A stretch of 28,559 bases of DNA from Blastococcus sp. (GCA_025963345.1 JAOPUS010000199.1:1-28559), one strand, 5' to 3'; shown: positions 9,146-17,316, counted from the stretch's first letter. Made by a program: numbers and translations. Notes: a model not told the origin generated them from the letters alone.

Positions 9146-9939
9146 CGCACGGCCCGCGCCACCAGCCGACGGGACCAGGCCAGACCGGCGGCCTCCAGCG
9201 CGACCCCGGCGACGAGCAGCACCTGGCCCACGCCGGTCCCGGTCAGTACGCCCCACGGATCGGCGCCGACCCCGTTGCCCATCGCCAGCCCCAGCAACGG
9301 CAACCCGGCGAGCAGCGACGCGCTGGCCCGCGGCGCCGCGGTGGCCGCGCGCAGTTCCAGCCGGTGGCTGTGACGCGCCCGCAGATCGTCCTCGACGGCT
9401 CCCGCGACGGCCGCCAGGGAGCAACCGGTGCGCGCACTCAGGCGCACCGCCGCCGCGATCCGGCCGAGTGCCTCCCCGAGCACGCGATCCTCCGTCTCGG
9501 ACGGCAGGGCCTCCGGCGCCCGGATCGCCCGGGCCAGCGCCGGCCCGCAGCCGCTGTCGGCGCAGGCCGTCACGGCCGCGCCGGTCGCGGCGTCGAGGGA
9601 CCGCCCACTGCGCAGGTCCGCGGCGAGCGCGCCCAGCCCGTCGGCGAGAGACCGGAGCTGCCCGTCGCTCCCCCGCGCTGCCCGTCCCACGAGCCACACC
9701 CGCGCACCCAGGAACGCAGCCAGCCCGCCGAGCACCGCGACGAGCGGCGTGCTGAGCAGCGCGCCGCTCAATGCAGCGATGGCACCGGCCGTCGGCGGGA
9801 TCGGCAGGTCCCGGACGCCGGTCGGCCCGCGGGCCCGGACGGCGCCACGGCCGAGCACGCCGGCCATCCGCGTCCGCCGGAGGGCGCCGTCGTCCGGCCA
9901 GAGCACGAGCGCGGCTGCGGACAGGAGGGCCGCGGTCAC
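9142..9939 (-). CDS. TadB-like type II secretion F-domain protein
   Basis: This 265-residue protein has an N-terminal hydrophobic helix (VTAALLSAAALVLW), a second membrane pair around IAALSGALLSTPLVAVLGGLA, a cytoplasmic F domain with LADGLGALAADLRSGRSLDAA, and C-terminal membrane helices (LLAGLPLLGLAMG, VGQVLLVAGVALEAAGL). It pairs with TadC as the membrane platform worked by the TadA ATPase. I chose GTG 9939, which makes a GTGA overlap with the tadA stop (9936-9939); a GTG one codon earlier is also possible, and an upstream in-frame start at 10017 would overlap tadA by 82 bp with Arg-rich, unlikely sequence. Rv3658c is the positional counterpart. Confidence 0.88.
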   Translation of the reverse strand: MTAALLSAAALVLWPDDGALRRTRMAGVLGRGAVRARGPTGVRDLPIPPTAGAIAALSGALLSTPLVAVLGGLAAFLGARVWLVGRAARGSDGQLRSLADGLGALAADLRSGRSLDAATGAAVTACADSGCGPALARAIRAPEALPSETEDRVLGEALGRIAAAVRLSARTGCSLAAVAGAVEDDLRARHSHRLELRAATAAPRASASLLAGLPLLGLAMGNGVGADPWGVLTGTGVGQVLLVAGVALEAAGLAWSRRLVARAVR

Positions 9940-11087
9940 CACCCGGGCCCCTGCTCCCCGGCGAGCAACTCCTCCATCCGGTCCCGGGCCGGACACGGAC
10001 CGCCGTCGGCGCGCCATCCCGGCTCGACGACGACCAACTCGCCGGACCGTCGCACGACGCCGATCTCGTCCACGCGGCGCCCCACGGGTGTCCGGCGCAG
10101 ATGCACCACCAGCGCCAGCGCCGCAGCGGCCTGGCTGTGGACCGCCGCCCGCCCGAGGCCGGCGGCCACGCCGAGCGCCTCGAGCCGAGCGGGCACCTCC
10201 GAGGGCCGGTTGGCGTGCAGCGTCCCGCAGCCGCCGTCATGGCCGGTGTTCAGGGCGGCGAGCAGGTCCGTCACCTCGGCGCCCCGCACCTCGCCGACCA
10301 CGAGCCGGTCCGGCCGCATGCGGAGGGCCTGGCGGACCAGGTCGCGCAGGGTCACCTGGCCGACCCCTTCGACGTTCGGCGGGCGGGTCAGCAACCGCAC
10401 GACGTGCGGGTGCGCCGGAGTCAGTTCCGCCGCGTCCTCGCACACGACGATCCGGTCCGCGGGGTCGGCCTCCCCCAGCAGTGCGGACAGCAGGGTGGTC
10501 TTCCCCGATCCTGTTCCGCCGGTCACGAGGAAGGCGCGCCGGCGTACGACGAGGGCCCGCAGGAGGTCGCCGCTCTCGCCCGGGAGCGTGCCGAGGGCGT
10601 CCAGATCGTCGAGGGAGTGCGAGCAGCGGCGCAGCACCCGCAGGGACAGACACGTGCCGCTCCCCGACACCGGCGGCAGGACGGCGTGCAGGCGAGTGCC
10701 GTCCGACAGGCCGACGTCGACCCAGGGCGCCGCGTCGTCCAGCCGTCGTCCGGCGAGACCGGCCAGGCGCACCGCGAGCCGGCGGACGGCGTCGTCGTCG
10801 GCGAAGCGCACCGGCGTCCGCGTCAGGCCGGCACCCCGGTCGATCCAGACCTCGTCGGGCCCGTTCACGAGGACGTCGGTGACCCCTGGCTCGCGGAGGA
10901 GCGGCTCCAGCGGACCTGCCCCGGCAAGTTCGTCGACCGCTTCCCGGACGGCGCGGAGGACGTCGTCATCACCGAGCAGGCCGCCGGTCTCCTCCCGTAC
11001 GAGCGCGGCGACCTCCGCTCGCGACGGCACCCCCTGCTCCAGCGCCAGCCGGGCGCGCACCCGGTCCAGCAGCGCGACGGCGGTCAT
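9936..11087 (-). CDS. tadA: TadA/CpaF-type secretion ATPase
   Basis: This 383-residue hexameric ATPase powers pilus assembly. The N-terminal domain contains VTDVLVNGPDEVWIDRG, typical of CpaF/TadA. The ATPase core has Walker A GGTGSGKTTLL with Lys196, a conserved acidic motif VCEDAAEL, Walker B RPDRLVVGEVRGAE, and the His box GHDGGCGTLHANRP. All catalytic motifs are intact. Its place between ssd and tadB fits the helicase/secretion neighbourhood ATPase subfamily (Rv3659c-like). The ATG at 11087 overlaps the ssd stop as ATGA (11084-11087) and its own stop overlaps tadB. Confidence 0.95.
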   Translation of the reverse strand: MTAVALLDRVRARLALEQGVPSRAEVAALVREETGGLLGDDDVLRAVREAVDELAGAGPLEPLLREPGVTDVLVNGPDEVWIDRGAGLTRTPVRFADDDAVRRLAVRLAGLAGRRLDDAAPWVDVGLSDGTRLHAVLPPVSGSGTCLSLRVLRRCSHSLDDLDALGTLPGESGDLLRALVVRRRAFLVTGGTGSGKTTLLSALLGEADPADRIVVCEDAAELTPAHPHVVRLLTRPPNVEGVGQVTLRDLVRQALRMRPDRLVVGEVRGAEVTDLLAALNTGHDGGCGTLHANRPSEVPARLEALGVAAGLGRAAVHSQAAAALALVVHLRRTPVGRRVDEIGVVRRSGELVVVEPGWRADGGPCPARDRMEELLAGEQGPGW

Positions 11088-12187
11088 CGCACGCCGGCTC
11101 CCGCCCGCTGCGCGGCTCCCGCCCGCACCTCCGTGAGGATCCGGCGGGCCACGCCACCGAGCGGCGACCGCGCCGCGACCGCGGGCGGCTCACCTCGCTC
11201 ACTCCTCGGCACCGCGCTGCGGTCGTGCGGGAGCACGGCGACCACGGGGCGGCCGACGACGTGGGCGACCTCCTCCCGTCCGAGGCCACCGGGTACTCGC
11301 CCGACGACCAGGTGCGCCGCCGACCAGGGCGAACCGTGCTGGTCCACGAGCAGGCGCGCGGCCGTGGCCGCCCGGAGGCGGCCGGGCACCACGAGGACAG
11401 CAAGGTCGGCGTCGGCGAGCGCGGCTGCTCCCTCGGGCGGACCCACCCGGGACACGTCGACCACGACCGGGCACCCCACGGAGCGGGCGGCCTCGATCAC
11501 GGCAGACAGGGCCTCGTCGGGGACCGGTCCTGGGGCCTCCCGCGAGGACGCCAGCACGTGCACGCCGCGGACCTCGGGCAGCGCCGCCAGCAACGCGTCG
11601 CCGGCCACGCGCCCGCGCAGCCCGGTCAGGTCCGGCCATCGCAGGCCGTCCGCCCGCTCGGCGCCCAGCAGCAGGTCCAGCCCTCCGCCCCAGGGATCGC
11701 CGTCGACCAGGAGTACGCCGGGGGCGGCGGCCAGCGCCACCGCCGTCGCGACGGTGCTCGCGCCCGCACCCCCACAGCTGCCGCCGACGGCCACCAGCCA
11801 GCCGCGCTCGACCGGGGAACGCACGGCGGCGGACGAGCGCGCGAGCAGCCACGACTCGTCGTCCGGCAGCACCGCCACCCGCTCGGCGCCGAGCTCCACC
11901 GCCGACGCCCACTCGGCGGCCGGCAGCTCACCGGCGGTCACGACGACCACGCCCGGCCGGCGCGGCAGCGACCGCAGGGCGGCGCCGCCGAGCGCATCGG
12001 CGCCGACGAGGACCAGGGGCGCGTTCCGGTGCGCGCGGCGGAGCGCAGGACCACCCGTGGCCAGCTCGGCCTCGGCGCCGGCCGCGGCGAGCAGCCGGAG
12101 CAGATCGTCGACGAGTTCTTCGTCGGAGCTGACGACGAGCGGGCGGGTGGACGGGGCGCGGGAGGAGACGGCGCGGGACAAGGACAC
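11084..12187 (-). CDS. ssd: CpaE-like ParA/MinD-family protein (Ssd)
   Basis: This 367-residue protein belongs to the CpaE-like branch of ParA/MinD ATPases linked to Tad systems in Actinobacteria. An N-terminal receiver-like region (LVVSSDEELVDDLLRLLAAAG) is followed by the deviant Walker A site VGGSCGGAGAST, VLLVDGDPWGGGLDLLLG, and PVVVDVSRVG in the switch region. The usual signature Lys of the P-loop is replaced (GGAGAST), as in many CpaE/Ssd proteins, so ATP hydrolysis may be weak or absent. In M. tuberculosis Ssd affects septation; a role in placing the Tad machine is inferred from CpaE. GTG 12187 is chosen because a G-rich ribosome binding site lies about 8 nt upstream and the family sequence starts soon after. 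It is the first gene of the Tad transcript. Confidence 0.88.
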   Translation of the reverse strand: MSLSRAVSSRAPSTRPLVVSSDEELVDDLLRLLAAAGAEAELATGGPALRRAHRNAPLVLVGADALGGAALRSLPRRPGVVVVTAGELPAAEWASAVELGAERVAVLPDDESWLLARSSAAVRSPVERGWLVAVGGSCGGAGASTVATAVALAAAPGVLLVDGDPWGGGLDLLLGAERADGLRWPDLTGLRGRVAGDALLAALPEVRGVHVLASSREAPGPVPDEALSAVIEAARSVGCPVVVDVSRVGPPEGAAALADADLAVLVVPGRLRAATAARLLVDQHGSPWSAAHLVVGRVPGGLGREEVAHVVGRPVVAVLPHDRSAVPRSERGEPPAVAARSPLGGVARRILTEVRAGAAQRAGAGVR

Positions 12188-12238
12188 GGCGCGACCCCAC
12201 CAGGGAGCGGGCAGACAGTGCCACAACGAACGAAGAAC

Positions 12239-12264
12239 TGTGGATGACCCGAACGGGTGTGGAC
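12239..12264 (+). promoter_or_regulatory. TGTGGA-N13-TGTGGAC direct repeat, copy 3
   Basis: TGTGGA at 12239-12244 and TGTGGAC at 12258-12264 sit midway in the 126-bp divergent region, 52 bp from the ssd start on one side and 50 bp from the HAD start on the other. The placement suits control of either or both genes. Confidence 0.55.
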
Positions 12265-12299
12265 GGCGCGCGGGATCAGCCACCCGAGGCCTGTCCACT

Positions 12300-12305
12300 T
12301 ACAGT
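12300..12305 (+). promoter_or_regulatory. Possible -10 (TACAGT) for a leaderless HAD transcript
   Basis: TACAGT matches TANNNT and ends 8 nt before the GTG at 12314, so transcription would begin at or next to the start codon. No Shine-Dalgarno sequence precedes the GTG, which agrees with leaderless translation. Confidence 0.4.
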
Positions 12306-12313
12306 CGTGTCTT

Positions 12314-13168
12314 GTGACCCGCGCAGCGGCGTTCTTCGACCTGGACAAGACGGTCATCGCCAAGTCCAGCACGCTGGCCTTCGGCCGCCCGTTCTTCCAG
12401 GGCGGGCTGCTCAATCGCCGCGCCGTGCTCAAGACTGCCTACGCCCAGCTCGTCTTCTCCCGCGCCGGTGCCGACGCCCAGCAGATGGAGCGGCTGCGGG
12501 CGCAGCTCACCAGCATGGTCACCGGCTGGGATGCCGACACGGTGCACGACATCGTCCGCGAGACGCTGCACGAGATCGTCGACCCGCTGGTCTACGCCGA
12601 GGCCGCGGACCTCATCGAGGAACACCGGGCGGCCGGGCGGGAGATCGTGATCGTCTCCAGCAGCGGGGCGGAGATGGTCGTGCCGATCGGCGAGATGCTC
12701 GGGGTCGACCGCGTCGTCGCCACCCGCATGGTCACCGCCGACGGGCGCTACACCGGCGAGATCGACTTCTACGCCTATGGCGAGAACAAGGCCTCCGCCA
12801 TGCGCGAGCTCGCCGTCGAGGGCGGTTACGACCTCGCCGACTGCTACGCCTACAGCGACTCCATCACCGACCTGCCGATGCTGTCGGCGGTCGGCCACCC
12901 GACCGCGGTGAATCCCGACCGGGGGCTGCGCAAGGCCGCGCTCGAGCACGGCTGGCCGGTCCTGCAGTTCACCCGGCCGGTGAGCATGCGGGCGCGCTTC
13001 TCCGCCCCGCCCACGCCGGTCGTCACCGGCGCCGCGATGGGCGTCGGCGCGGCCGTGGTCGGCCTGGCCTGGTACGCCCGGCACCGCGCCCTGCGCTCGG
13101 GTCCGGCGGCCTCGACCGTCGACGTGCCGGGCCCCCTGACCGGACGACGGCGGCGCCGCGGGGCCTGA
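12314..13168 (+). CDS. HAD-IB family hydrolase, SerB-like
   Basis: This 284-residue protein has the HAD phosphatase motifs: FFDLDKT with nucleophile Asp9 and Asp11, IVSSSG as motif II, Lys159 in ENKASAM, and YSDSITDLPML with Asp182 and Asp186. The helical cap is between motifs I and II. After the catalytic domain come a hydrophobic segment (VVTGAAMGVGAAVVGLAWYA) and a basic tail, suggesting membrane attachment at the C-terminus. It corresponds to Rv3661, divergent from ssd there too. The substrate is unknown; relatives include phosphoserine phosphatases and lipid-linked phosphatases. GTG 12314 is chosen because the motif I strand follows at once, and longer starts read into the promoter region. 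Confidence 0.9.
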   Translation: MTRAAAFFDLDKTVIAKSSTLAFGRPFFQGGLLNRRAVLKTAYAQLVFSRAGADAQQMERLRAQLTSMVTGWDADTVHDIVRETLHEIVDPLVYAEAADLIEEHRAAGREIVIVSSSGAEMVVPIGEMLGVDRVVATRMVTADGRYTGEIDFYAYGENKASAMRELAVEGGYDLADCYAYSDSITDLPMLSAVGHPTAVNPDRGLRKAALEHGWPVLQFTRPVSMRARFSAPPTPVVTGAAMGVGAAVVGLAWYARHRALRSGPAASTVDVPGPLTGRRRRRGA

Positions 13169-13173
13169 CGGTC

Positions 13174-13193
13174 GGCGGGGCACTCCCCCCGCC
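13174..13193 (+). terminator. Hairpin after the HAD gene
   Basis: GGCGGGG (13174-13180) pairs with CCCCGCC (13187-13193) around a 6-nt loop, starting 5 bp past the stop codon. No T-run follows. Confidence 0.5.
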
Positions 13194-13219
13194 ACCGCCC
13201 GGTTTGCCATCCTGCCGAC

Positions 13220-13495
13220 GTGGTCACCGTGGTCCTCGCCTGGTCGGCCGTCCTGGCCGTCTGCGTGGCCGCGGTCCTCTTCGGCCAGACCGCCCGCACC
13301 GCCCCACCCGGCGGACGGCGCCGGTCGGTCGCCGGTCGCATCGGCCTCTTCCTCTCCCGGTCCGGCCCCTGGCTCGCAGTCCTGGTGGGCGCGGGCGCCG
13401 GAGCACTCACCGGGGCGTGGCTCGCCGCCGCAGCAGGCGCTGCGGCGGGCGTCGTCCTCGCCTCGGTGGTCGGGCTCACCCTCGCGCCGCACTGA
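13220..13495 (+). CDS. Small membrane protein of unknown function
   Basis: A 91-residue product with an N-terminal hydrophobic helix (VVLAWSAVLAVCVAAVLFG), a short basic loop PPGGRRRSVAGR, and a long Ala/Gly-rich hydrophobic stretch from about residue 50 to 86, so two or three membrane helices are likely. I do not recognise the family. It follows the HAD gene by 51 bp with a hairpin between them, and its 3' end overlaps the convergent aldo/keto reductase gene by 20 bp. The GTG start lacks a clear ribosome binding site. The hydrophobic pattern supports a real gene, but conservation cannot be checked here. Confidence 0.55.
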   Translation: MVTVVLAWSAVLAVCVAAVLFGQTARTAPPGGRRRSVAGRIGLFLSRSGPWLAVLVGAGAGALTGAWLAAAAGAAAGVVLASVVGLTLAPH

Positions 13496-14465
13496 GCCAG
13501 CCGCCGAGCCGCTCGCGGATGCCGTCGACGAGGGTCCGCGCGCCCGACACCGGCGTGAAGGCCCGCGCCGCCGCGGTGAGGGCGGCCTGCTCGTCGGCCC
13601 GCAGGCTGATCCCGGCCGCGGCCGCGTTGTGCTCCAGCTGCTCGACACTCGAGGCGCCCGGGATGACGACGACCCGCGGCAGGCCGATGAGCCAGGCGAG
13701 GGCGATCTGGGCCGCCCGTGCCTGGTGCGCGCCCGCCACCTCCCGCAGCAGGTCGAGCAGCGGCGCGGCCCGCCGCATGTTCTCGGTGCCGAACAGCGGG
13801 TTCATCGCGCGCACGCCACCGGGTCGGTTGCCGACGGTGTAGTGGCCGCCGAGCAGGCCCTGGGCCAGCGGGCTGTAGGCGATGACCAGCCGGTTCTCAC
13901 GGTCGGCGAAGGGCACCAGATCGTCCAGCGGCTCGGCGTGGGCGAGGGAGAACTGCACCTGGTTGCTGATCACCGGGCGGCCGAGCGCGGTGTCGGCCGC
14001 CTGCCATCGCGCCAGCGAGTAGTTGGAGACGCCCGCGGCGCCGATCCGGCCGTCGTCGAGCAGGCCCCGCAGTCCGGGCATGATCACCGAGTCGGGAACC
14101 AGCGGATTGGGCTGGTGCACCTGGTAGAGCGGGATCCGGGTCAGCCCGAGGCGGCGCGCGCTGCCCGCCCATCGCTGCCGGACCACCGGCGGGAACGGGG
14201 CCACCGGGAAGAACTTGGTGGCGACGACGACGTCGCCACGCTCGTGTCCGAGCGCCTCCCCCAGGATGCGCTCGCTGCGGCCGAACCCGTAGATCTCGGC
14301 GGTGTCGAAGAGCGTGACGCCGAGTTCGCGAGCCCGCCGGACGATGTCGCGGGCCGCGCGGTCGGCGTAGGCGTCGCCGTAGCCCCATTCCCGCGAGCCG
14401 AACTGCCAGGTGCCCAGCCCGATCCGGCTGACCGGGCCGAGCCCGTCGACCTCGAGGTACTCCAC
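13476..14465 (-). CDS. Aldo/keto reductase
   Basis: This 329-residue NADPH-dependent oxidoreductase has the (beta/alpha)8 pattern and all four catalytic residues: Asp54 and Tyr59 in LFDTAEIYG, Lys84 in VVVATKF, and His117 in LYQVHQPN. It also has GVSNYSLARW and a late VVVIPGASSVEQLEHN coenzyme-binding stretch. It resembles the tas/YajO-like branch acting on small carbonyl compounds; the substrate cannot be told from sequence. The start is GTG 14465, leading into VEYLEVDGLGPVSRIGLGTW, a normal AKR N-terminus. It lies 36 bp downstream of the Fic-like gene on the same strand, so both may be cotranscribed. Confidence 0.93.
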   Translation of the reverse strand: MEYLEVDGLGPVSRIGLGTWQFGSREWGYGDAYADRAARDIVRRARELGVTLFDTAEIYGFGRSERILGEALGHERGDVVVATKFFPVAPFPPVVRQRWAGSARRLGLTRIPLYQVHQPNPLVPDSVIMPGLRGLLDDGRIGAAGVSNYSLARWQAADTALGRPVISNQVQFSLAHAEPLDDLVPFADRENRLVIAYSPLAQGLLGGHYTVGNRPGGVRAMNPLFGTENMRRAAPLLDLLREVAGAHQARAAQIALAWLIGLPRVVVIPGASSVEQLEHNAAAAGISLRADEQAALTAAARAFTPVSGARTLVDGIRERLGGWLSAARG

Positions 14466-14501
14466 GTGGTCAGTCTTCGCGCTCCACGAGCGGCCCGCAG
14501 G

Positions 14502-15290
14502 TCAGCCGCGGAGCAGGCTCTCGCAGATCGCCAGGCCCTCGAGCGCCCCGTGCTCGGTGGCCCGGCAGCAGTGCACCAGCCAGCCCGCCACACCCTGGGC
14601 GGTCCCGGACGCGTAGCCGGCCAGGGCCTCGGCGTAGGCATCGCCGCCCAGCTCGGCGAAGCCCACCTCGGGCACCGACACCGCCTTCGGGTCCAGCCCC
14701 CGGGTGATGCCGGTGAGCCGGCCGGCGCCCCGGGCCACCACACCGTCCGCGGTACCGAACGGGGCAAGTGCCGCCAGCTCGCCGTGCACGAGCGCAGCCA
14801 CCAGCACGGCCGGAGCCGACGTCGGCCCGGTGACGAGGGAGAACAGGCCGGACAGCCGTGGTCCTGCGTGCGGGGCCGGCCGGCCGAGGTCGCCGCTGTC
14901 GACCAGGTCCGCGGCGGCCAGCACGTGCAGCCGGGCCAGCACCTGGCCGGGTGCCCGCGACCACGTCTCGACCATCGAGCCGAGCCCGGCGGAGACACGG
15001 AGTGCGCCTTGCACCAGCGGATCCTCGGCGTTCCCCGCGCGCAGGTCGGCCAGCGGGACGTCCACGCCCTCGAGCGCGGCCGATGCCCGTGCGCCGCGCA
15101 GGGCGGACTCCGTGCTCACCCCGGCCGACTCCCGGCGCAGCACCTTGTGGCCGAGCAGCCGGTCGATGCCGGCCCGCGCGCCGTCCGCGGCCTCGCGGAC
15201 GCCGGGCAGGTCGAGGAGCGGGGCCAGCGGGTCAGGTGCGCCCGGTCGGCTCGCGGGTCGGGTGGCGCCGGGGCGGACGGGGATGCTCAC
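14502..15290 (-). CDS. Fic-like protein lacking the catalytic histidine
   Basis: This 262-residue protein occupies the position of Rv3662c, an uncharacterised actinobacterial family sometimes labelled oxidoreductase. I see no nucleotide-binding motif. The sequence instead recalls the Fic fold: S70-A-A-L-E74-G75 fits the inhibitory (S/T)xxxE(G/N) helix, and a later helix leads into LAPFGTADGVVAR, which sits like the Fic loop HPFx(D/E)GNGRxxR with Ala176 in place of the catalytic His and most of the GN-R residues changed. If so it would be an inactive AMPylation-type scaffold or a binding protein. This is pattern matching and may be wrong. GTG 15290 has AGGAG 6 nt upstream. Confidence 0.7.
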   Translation of the reverse strand: MSIPVRPGATRPASRPGAPDPLAPLLDLPGVREAADGARAGIDRLLGHKVLRRESAGVSTESALRGARASAALEGVDVPLADLRAGNAEDPLVQGALRVSAGLGSMVETWSRAPGQVLARLHVLAAADLVDSGDLGRPAPHAGPRLSGLFSLVTGPTSAPAVLVAALVHGELAALAPFGTADGVVARGAGRLTGITRGLDPKAVSVPEVGFAELGGDAYAEALAGYASGTAQGVAGWLVHCCRATEHGALEGLAICESLLRG

Positions 15291-15414
15291 GTGCTCTCCT
15301 CGCTGCGCTCGTCGGTCACGTGACCAGAGCTGCTGTGCTGATGGGTGGCCTCGCAAGCTCGGCCACGACCACGACGGTACGAGGCGGCCTCGCCGGGCTC
15401 TCACGCCCCTCGCC

Positions 15415-15420
15415 TACGCT
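15415..15420 (+). promoter_or_regulatory. Possible -10 (TACGCT) before the histidine phosphatase
   Basis: TACGCT fits TANNNT and ends 10 nt before ATG 15431, leaving a leader of a few bases at most. Confidence 0.35.
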
Positions 15421-15430
15421 CCCTCCTGCC

Positions 15431-15982
15431 ATGGCCCGTCCCCTGACCCTGCTGCTCGTGCGCCACGGGCAGAGCGAGTGGAACGCCGCCGGGCTCATGC
15501 AGGGCCAGACCCCGCACGTGCCGCTCACCGAGCTGGGTCATGCCCAGGCCGCCGCGGCCGCCGCCGAACTGGCGGGGCTACGGCCGGGTGCCCTCCTCTC
15601 CAGCGACCTGCTCCGCGCGGTGCAGACCGCCGAGCACTGCGCCCGCGCCACCGGCCTGACCCTCGAGACGGCCCCCGCCCTGCGCGAGCAGGGCTACGGG
15701 GTCCTCGAGGGCCGCCCCTCGCGCGAGCTCTGGGACGTCGTCGACTGGACCGACCCGTACTGGTCGGCCCCGGGCGGGGAGAGCCTCACCGAGCTGCACG
15801 CCCGGGTGGAGGCCTTCCTCAAGCACCTGTGCGCCGAGCCGCCGGCCGACGTGATCGCGCTGGTCACGCACGGGGACACCATCCGGGCCGCTCAGGCGGT
15901 CGCGGCCGGCCTCGGCCCCGACGCGATGCCGGTCGTCACACCGCACAACGGCACGGTGACCCGGCTGGAGATCTGCGAGTGA
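15431..15982 (+). CDS. cobC: Histidine phosphatase, possible alpha-ribazole phosphatase
   Basis: This 183-residue member of the phosphoglycerate mutase-like histidine phosphatases has the phospho-accepting His12 in LVRHGQSEWN and the second catalytic His in VTHGDTIRA; SSDLLRAVQTA and the acidic GYGVLEGR are also typical. It lies 57 bp before cobU and cobS, so the attractive assignment is CobC, which removes phosphate from alpha-ribazole 5'-phosphate or adenosylcobalamin 5'-phosphate in nucleotide loop assembly. The family is broad and many members act on other phosphoesters, so the name rests on neighbours. The ATG opens directly into the first beta strand; the frame upstream is antisense to the Fic-like gene. 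Confidence 0.85.
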   Translation: MARPLTLLLVRHGQSEWNAAGLMQGQTPHVPLTELGHAQAAAAAAELAGLRPGALLSSDLLRAVQTAEHCARATGLTLETAPALREQGYGVLEGRPSRELWDVVDWTDPYWSAPGGESLTELHARVEAFLKHLCAEPPADVIALVTHGDTIRAAQAVAAGLGPDAMPVVTPHNGTVTRLEICE

Positions 15983-16039
15983 GGCCGCGATGACGACGAG
16001 CGAGCGAGCATCGCAGGGAGATGCCCGGAGCCGACAGCC

Positions 16040-16561
16040 ATGAGCAGGGTGCTGGTCCTGGGAGGGGCGCGGTCGGGCAAGTCCGCGCACGCGGAGTCCC
16101 TGGTGGAGGGGCGCGCGGACGTCACCTATCTGGCGACCTCTCCGCTGTCGCACGACGACGCCGACTGGGCCGAGCGGGTCGCCGCCCACCGCGCCCGACG
16201 GCCGTCGTCCTGGACGACGGTGGAGACGACCGCGCCGAGCGAGCTGCTGCGTGGCGGGACGATCCTGGTCGACAGCGTCACCACCTGGGTCGCGGCGCTG
16301 ATGGACGAGACCGGCGTGTGGGACGACGAACCGGGCGCGGCCGACCGGCTGGCCACCCGCTGCGACGCCCTGGTCAACGCGTGGACGATGACTGCCGCGC
16401 ACGTCGTCGCGGTGAGCGACGAGGTCGGGCTGGGAGTGGTCCCCGAGACCCGGTCGGGGCGGCTGTTCCGCGACACCCTCGGCGCGGTGAACCAGCGTCT
16501 GGCCGGCACCGCCGACGAGGTCTGGTTCGTCGTCGCCGGGCTCCCGCAGCGTCTGCGATGA
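16040..16561 (+). CDS. cobU: Adenosylcobinamide kinase / adenosylcobinamide-phosphate guanylyltransferase
   Basis: A 173-residue bifunctional enzyme (CobU in enteric bacteria, CobP in Pseudomonas) that phosphorylates adenosylcobinamide and transfers GMP to it. Visible are the P-loop GGARSGKS with Lys14, the guanylylated His50 in VAAHRARRP, LVDSVTTWVAAL, and the conserved EVGLGVVPETRSGRLFRDTLG. Length and motifs are standard. ATG 16040 has GGAG upstream. Its stop overlaps the cobS start as ATGA (16558-16561), so the two consecutive steps of the nucleotide loop pathway are translationally coupled. Confidence 0.96.
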   Translation: MSRVLVLGGARSGKSAHAESLVEGRADVTYLATSPLSHDDADWAERVAAHRARRPSSWTTVETTAPSELLRGGTILVDSVTTWVAALMDETGVWDDEPGAADRLATRCDALVNAWTMTAAHVVAVSDEVGLGVVPETRSGRLFRDTLGAVNQRLAGTADEVWFVVAGLPQRLR

Positions 16562-17316
16562 GGTGGACCGGACCGCTGGAGTCGGCCGCGCTGCTCACCG
16601 TGCTGCCGGTACCGGCGCGGGCCGCGGCCACGACCCGGGGTGTGCTGCCGTGGGCCCCGCTGGTCGGGCTGGTGCTGGGCGGGATCGCCACGGGCGTCGC
16701 CCTCCTCGGGGACCGCTGGATCTCGCCCCTGGCCGGGGCCGTGCTGGGGATGGCCGTCCTCGCGGTGCTCACCCGGGGGCTGCACCTGGACGGGCTGGCC
16801 GACACCGCCGACGGGCTCGGGCCCCTACGGGGGCGCGAGCGGGCGCTGCAGGTGATGCACCAGAGCGACATCGGCCCGTTCGGTGTGGTCACCCTGGTGC
16901 TGACGATGCTTCTCCAGGTCGCGTGCCTGGCCGCGCTCCTCACGGCCGACAGTGGCTGGCTCGCCCTCTGGACGGCGGTGGTCGTGTCGCGGCTGGCCAT
17001 GGCGCGCACCGGGCTCCCCCGCGTCGCGATGGCCCAGGGGTCCTCGCTCGGCCGGCTGGTCGCGGGGACGGTGTCGGCACCGTGGCTCGTGGCATGCGGC
17101 CTCGTGCTCGTCGCTCTCGTCGCGGCGGGCACCGGCGGGGACCCGGCGCCGGCCGGGCGCCTGGTGGGCGCGGCAGCGGTCGGCCTGCTCGCGGCCGAAC
17201 TCCTCTACCGCCGGGCACGTGCCCGGCTGGGCGGCGTGACCGGTGACGTCATGGGCGCGATGGGCGAGACGGCGACCGCAGCCGTCCTGCTCGCGGCCGC
17301 CGCCCTCTGGCCCTAG
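16558..17316 (+). CDS. cobS: Adenosylcobinamide-GDP ribazoletransferase
   Basis: A 252-residue integral membrane enzyme joining adenosylcobinamide-GDP to alpha-ribazole(-phosphate) to give the complete cobalamin. Signatures are GLHLDGLADTADGLG with its acidic residues, SDIGPFGVV, and the late RLGGVTGDVMGAMGE; several hydrophobic helices separate them. The equivalent in Pseudomonas is called CobV. The start is set by the 4-bp overlap with cobU. Its TAG stop lies inside CTAG at 17313-17316, which on the other strand is also the stop of the Gly/Arg-rich gene. Confidence 0.96.
   Translation: MRWTGPLESAALLTVLPVPARAAATTRGVLPWAPLVGLVLGGIATGVALLGDRWISPLAGAVLGMAVLAVLTRGLHLDGLADTADGLGPLRGRERALQVMHQSDIGPFGVVTLVLTMLLQVACLAALLTADSGWLALWTAVVVSRLAMARTGLPRVAMAQGSSLGRLVAGTVSAPWLVACGLVLVALVAAGTGGDPAPAGRLVGAAAVGLLAAELLYRRARARLGGVTGDVMGAMGETATAAVLLAAAALWP

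Noticed and set aside
9364..12317. Long plus-strand open frames opposite the Tad block (590 and 848 codons)
   Set aside because: They are Arg/Ser/Pro/Ala-rich with no recognisable domain, and lie opposite tadA, tadB and ssd, whose motifs are clear.
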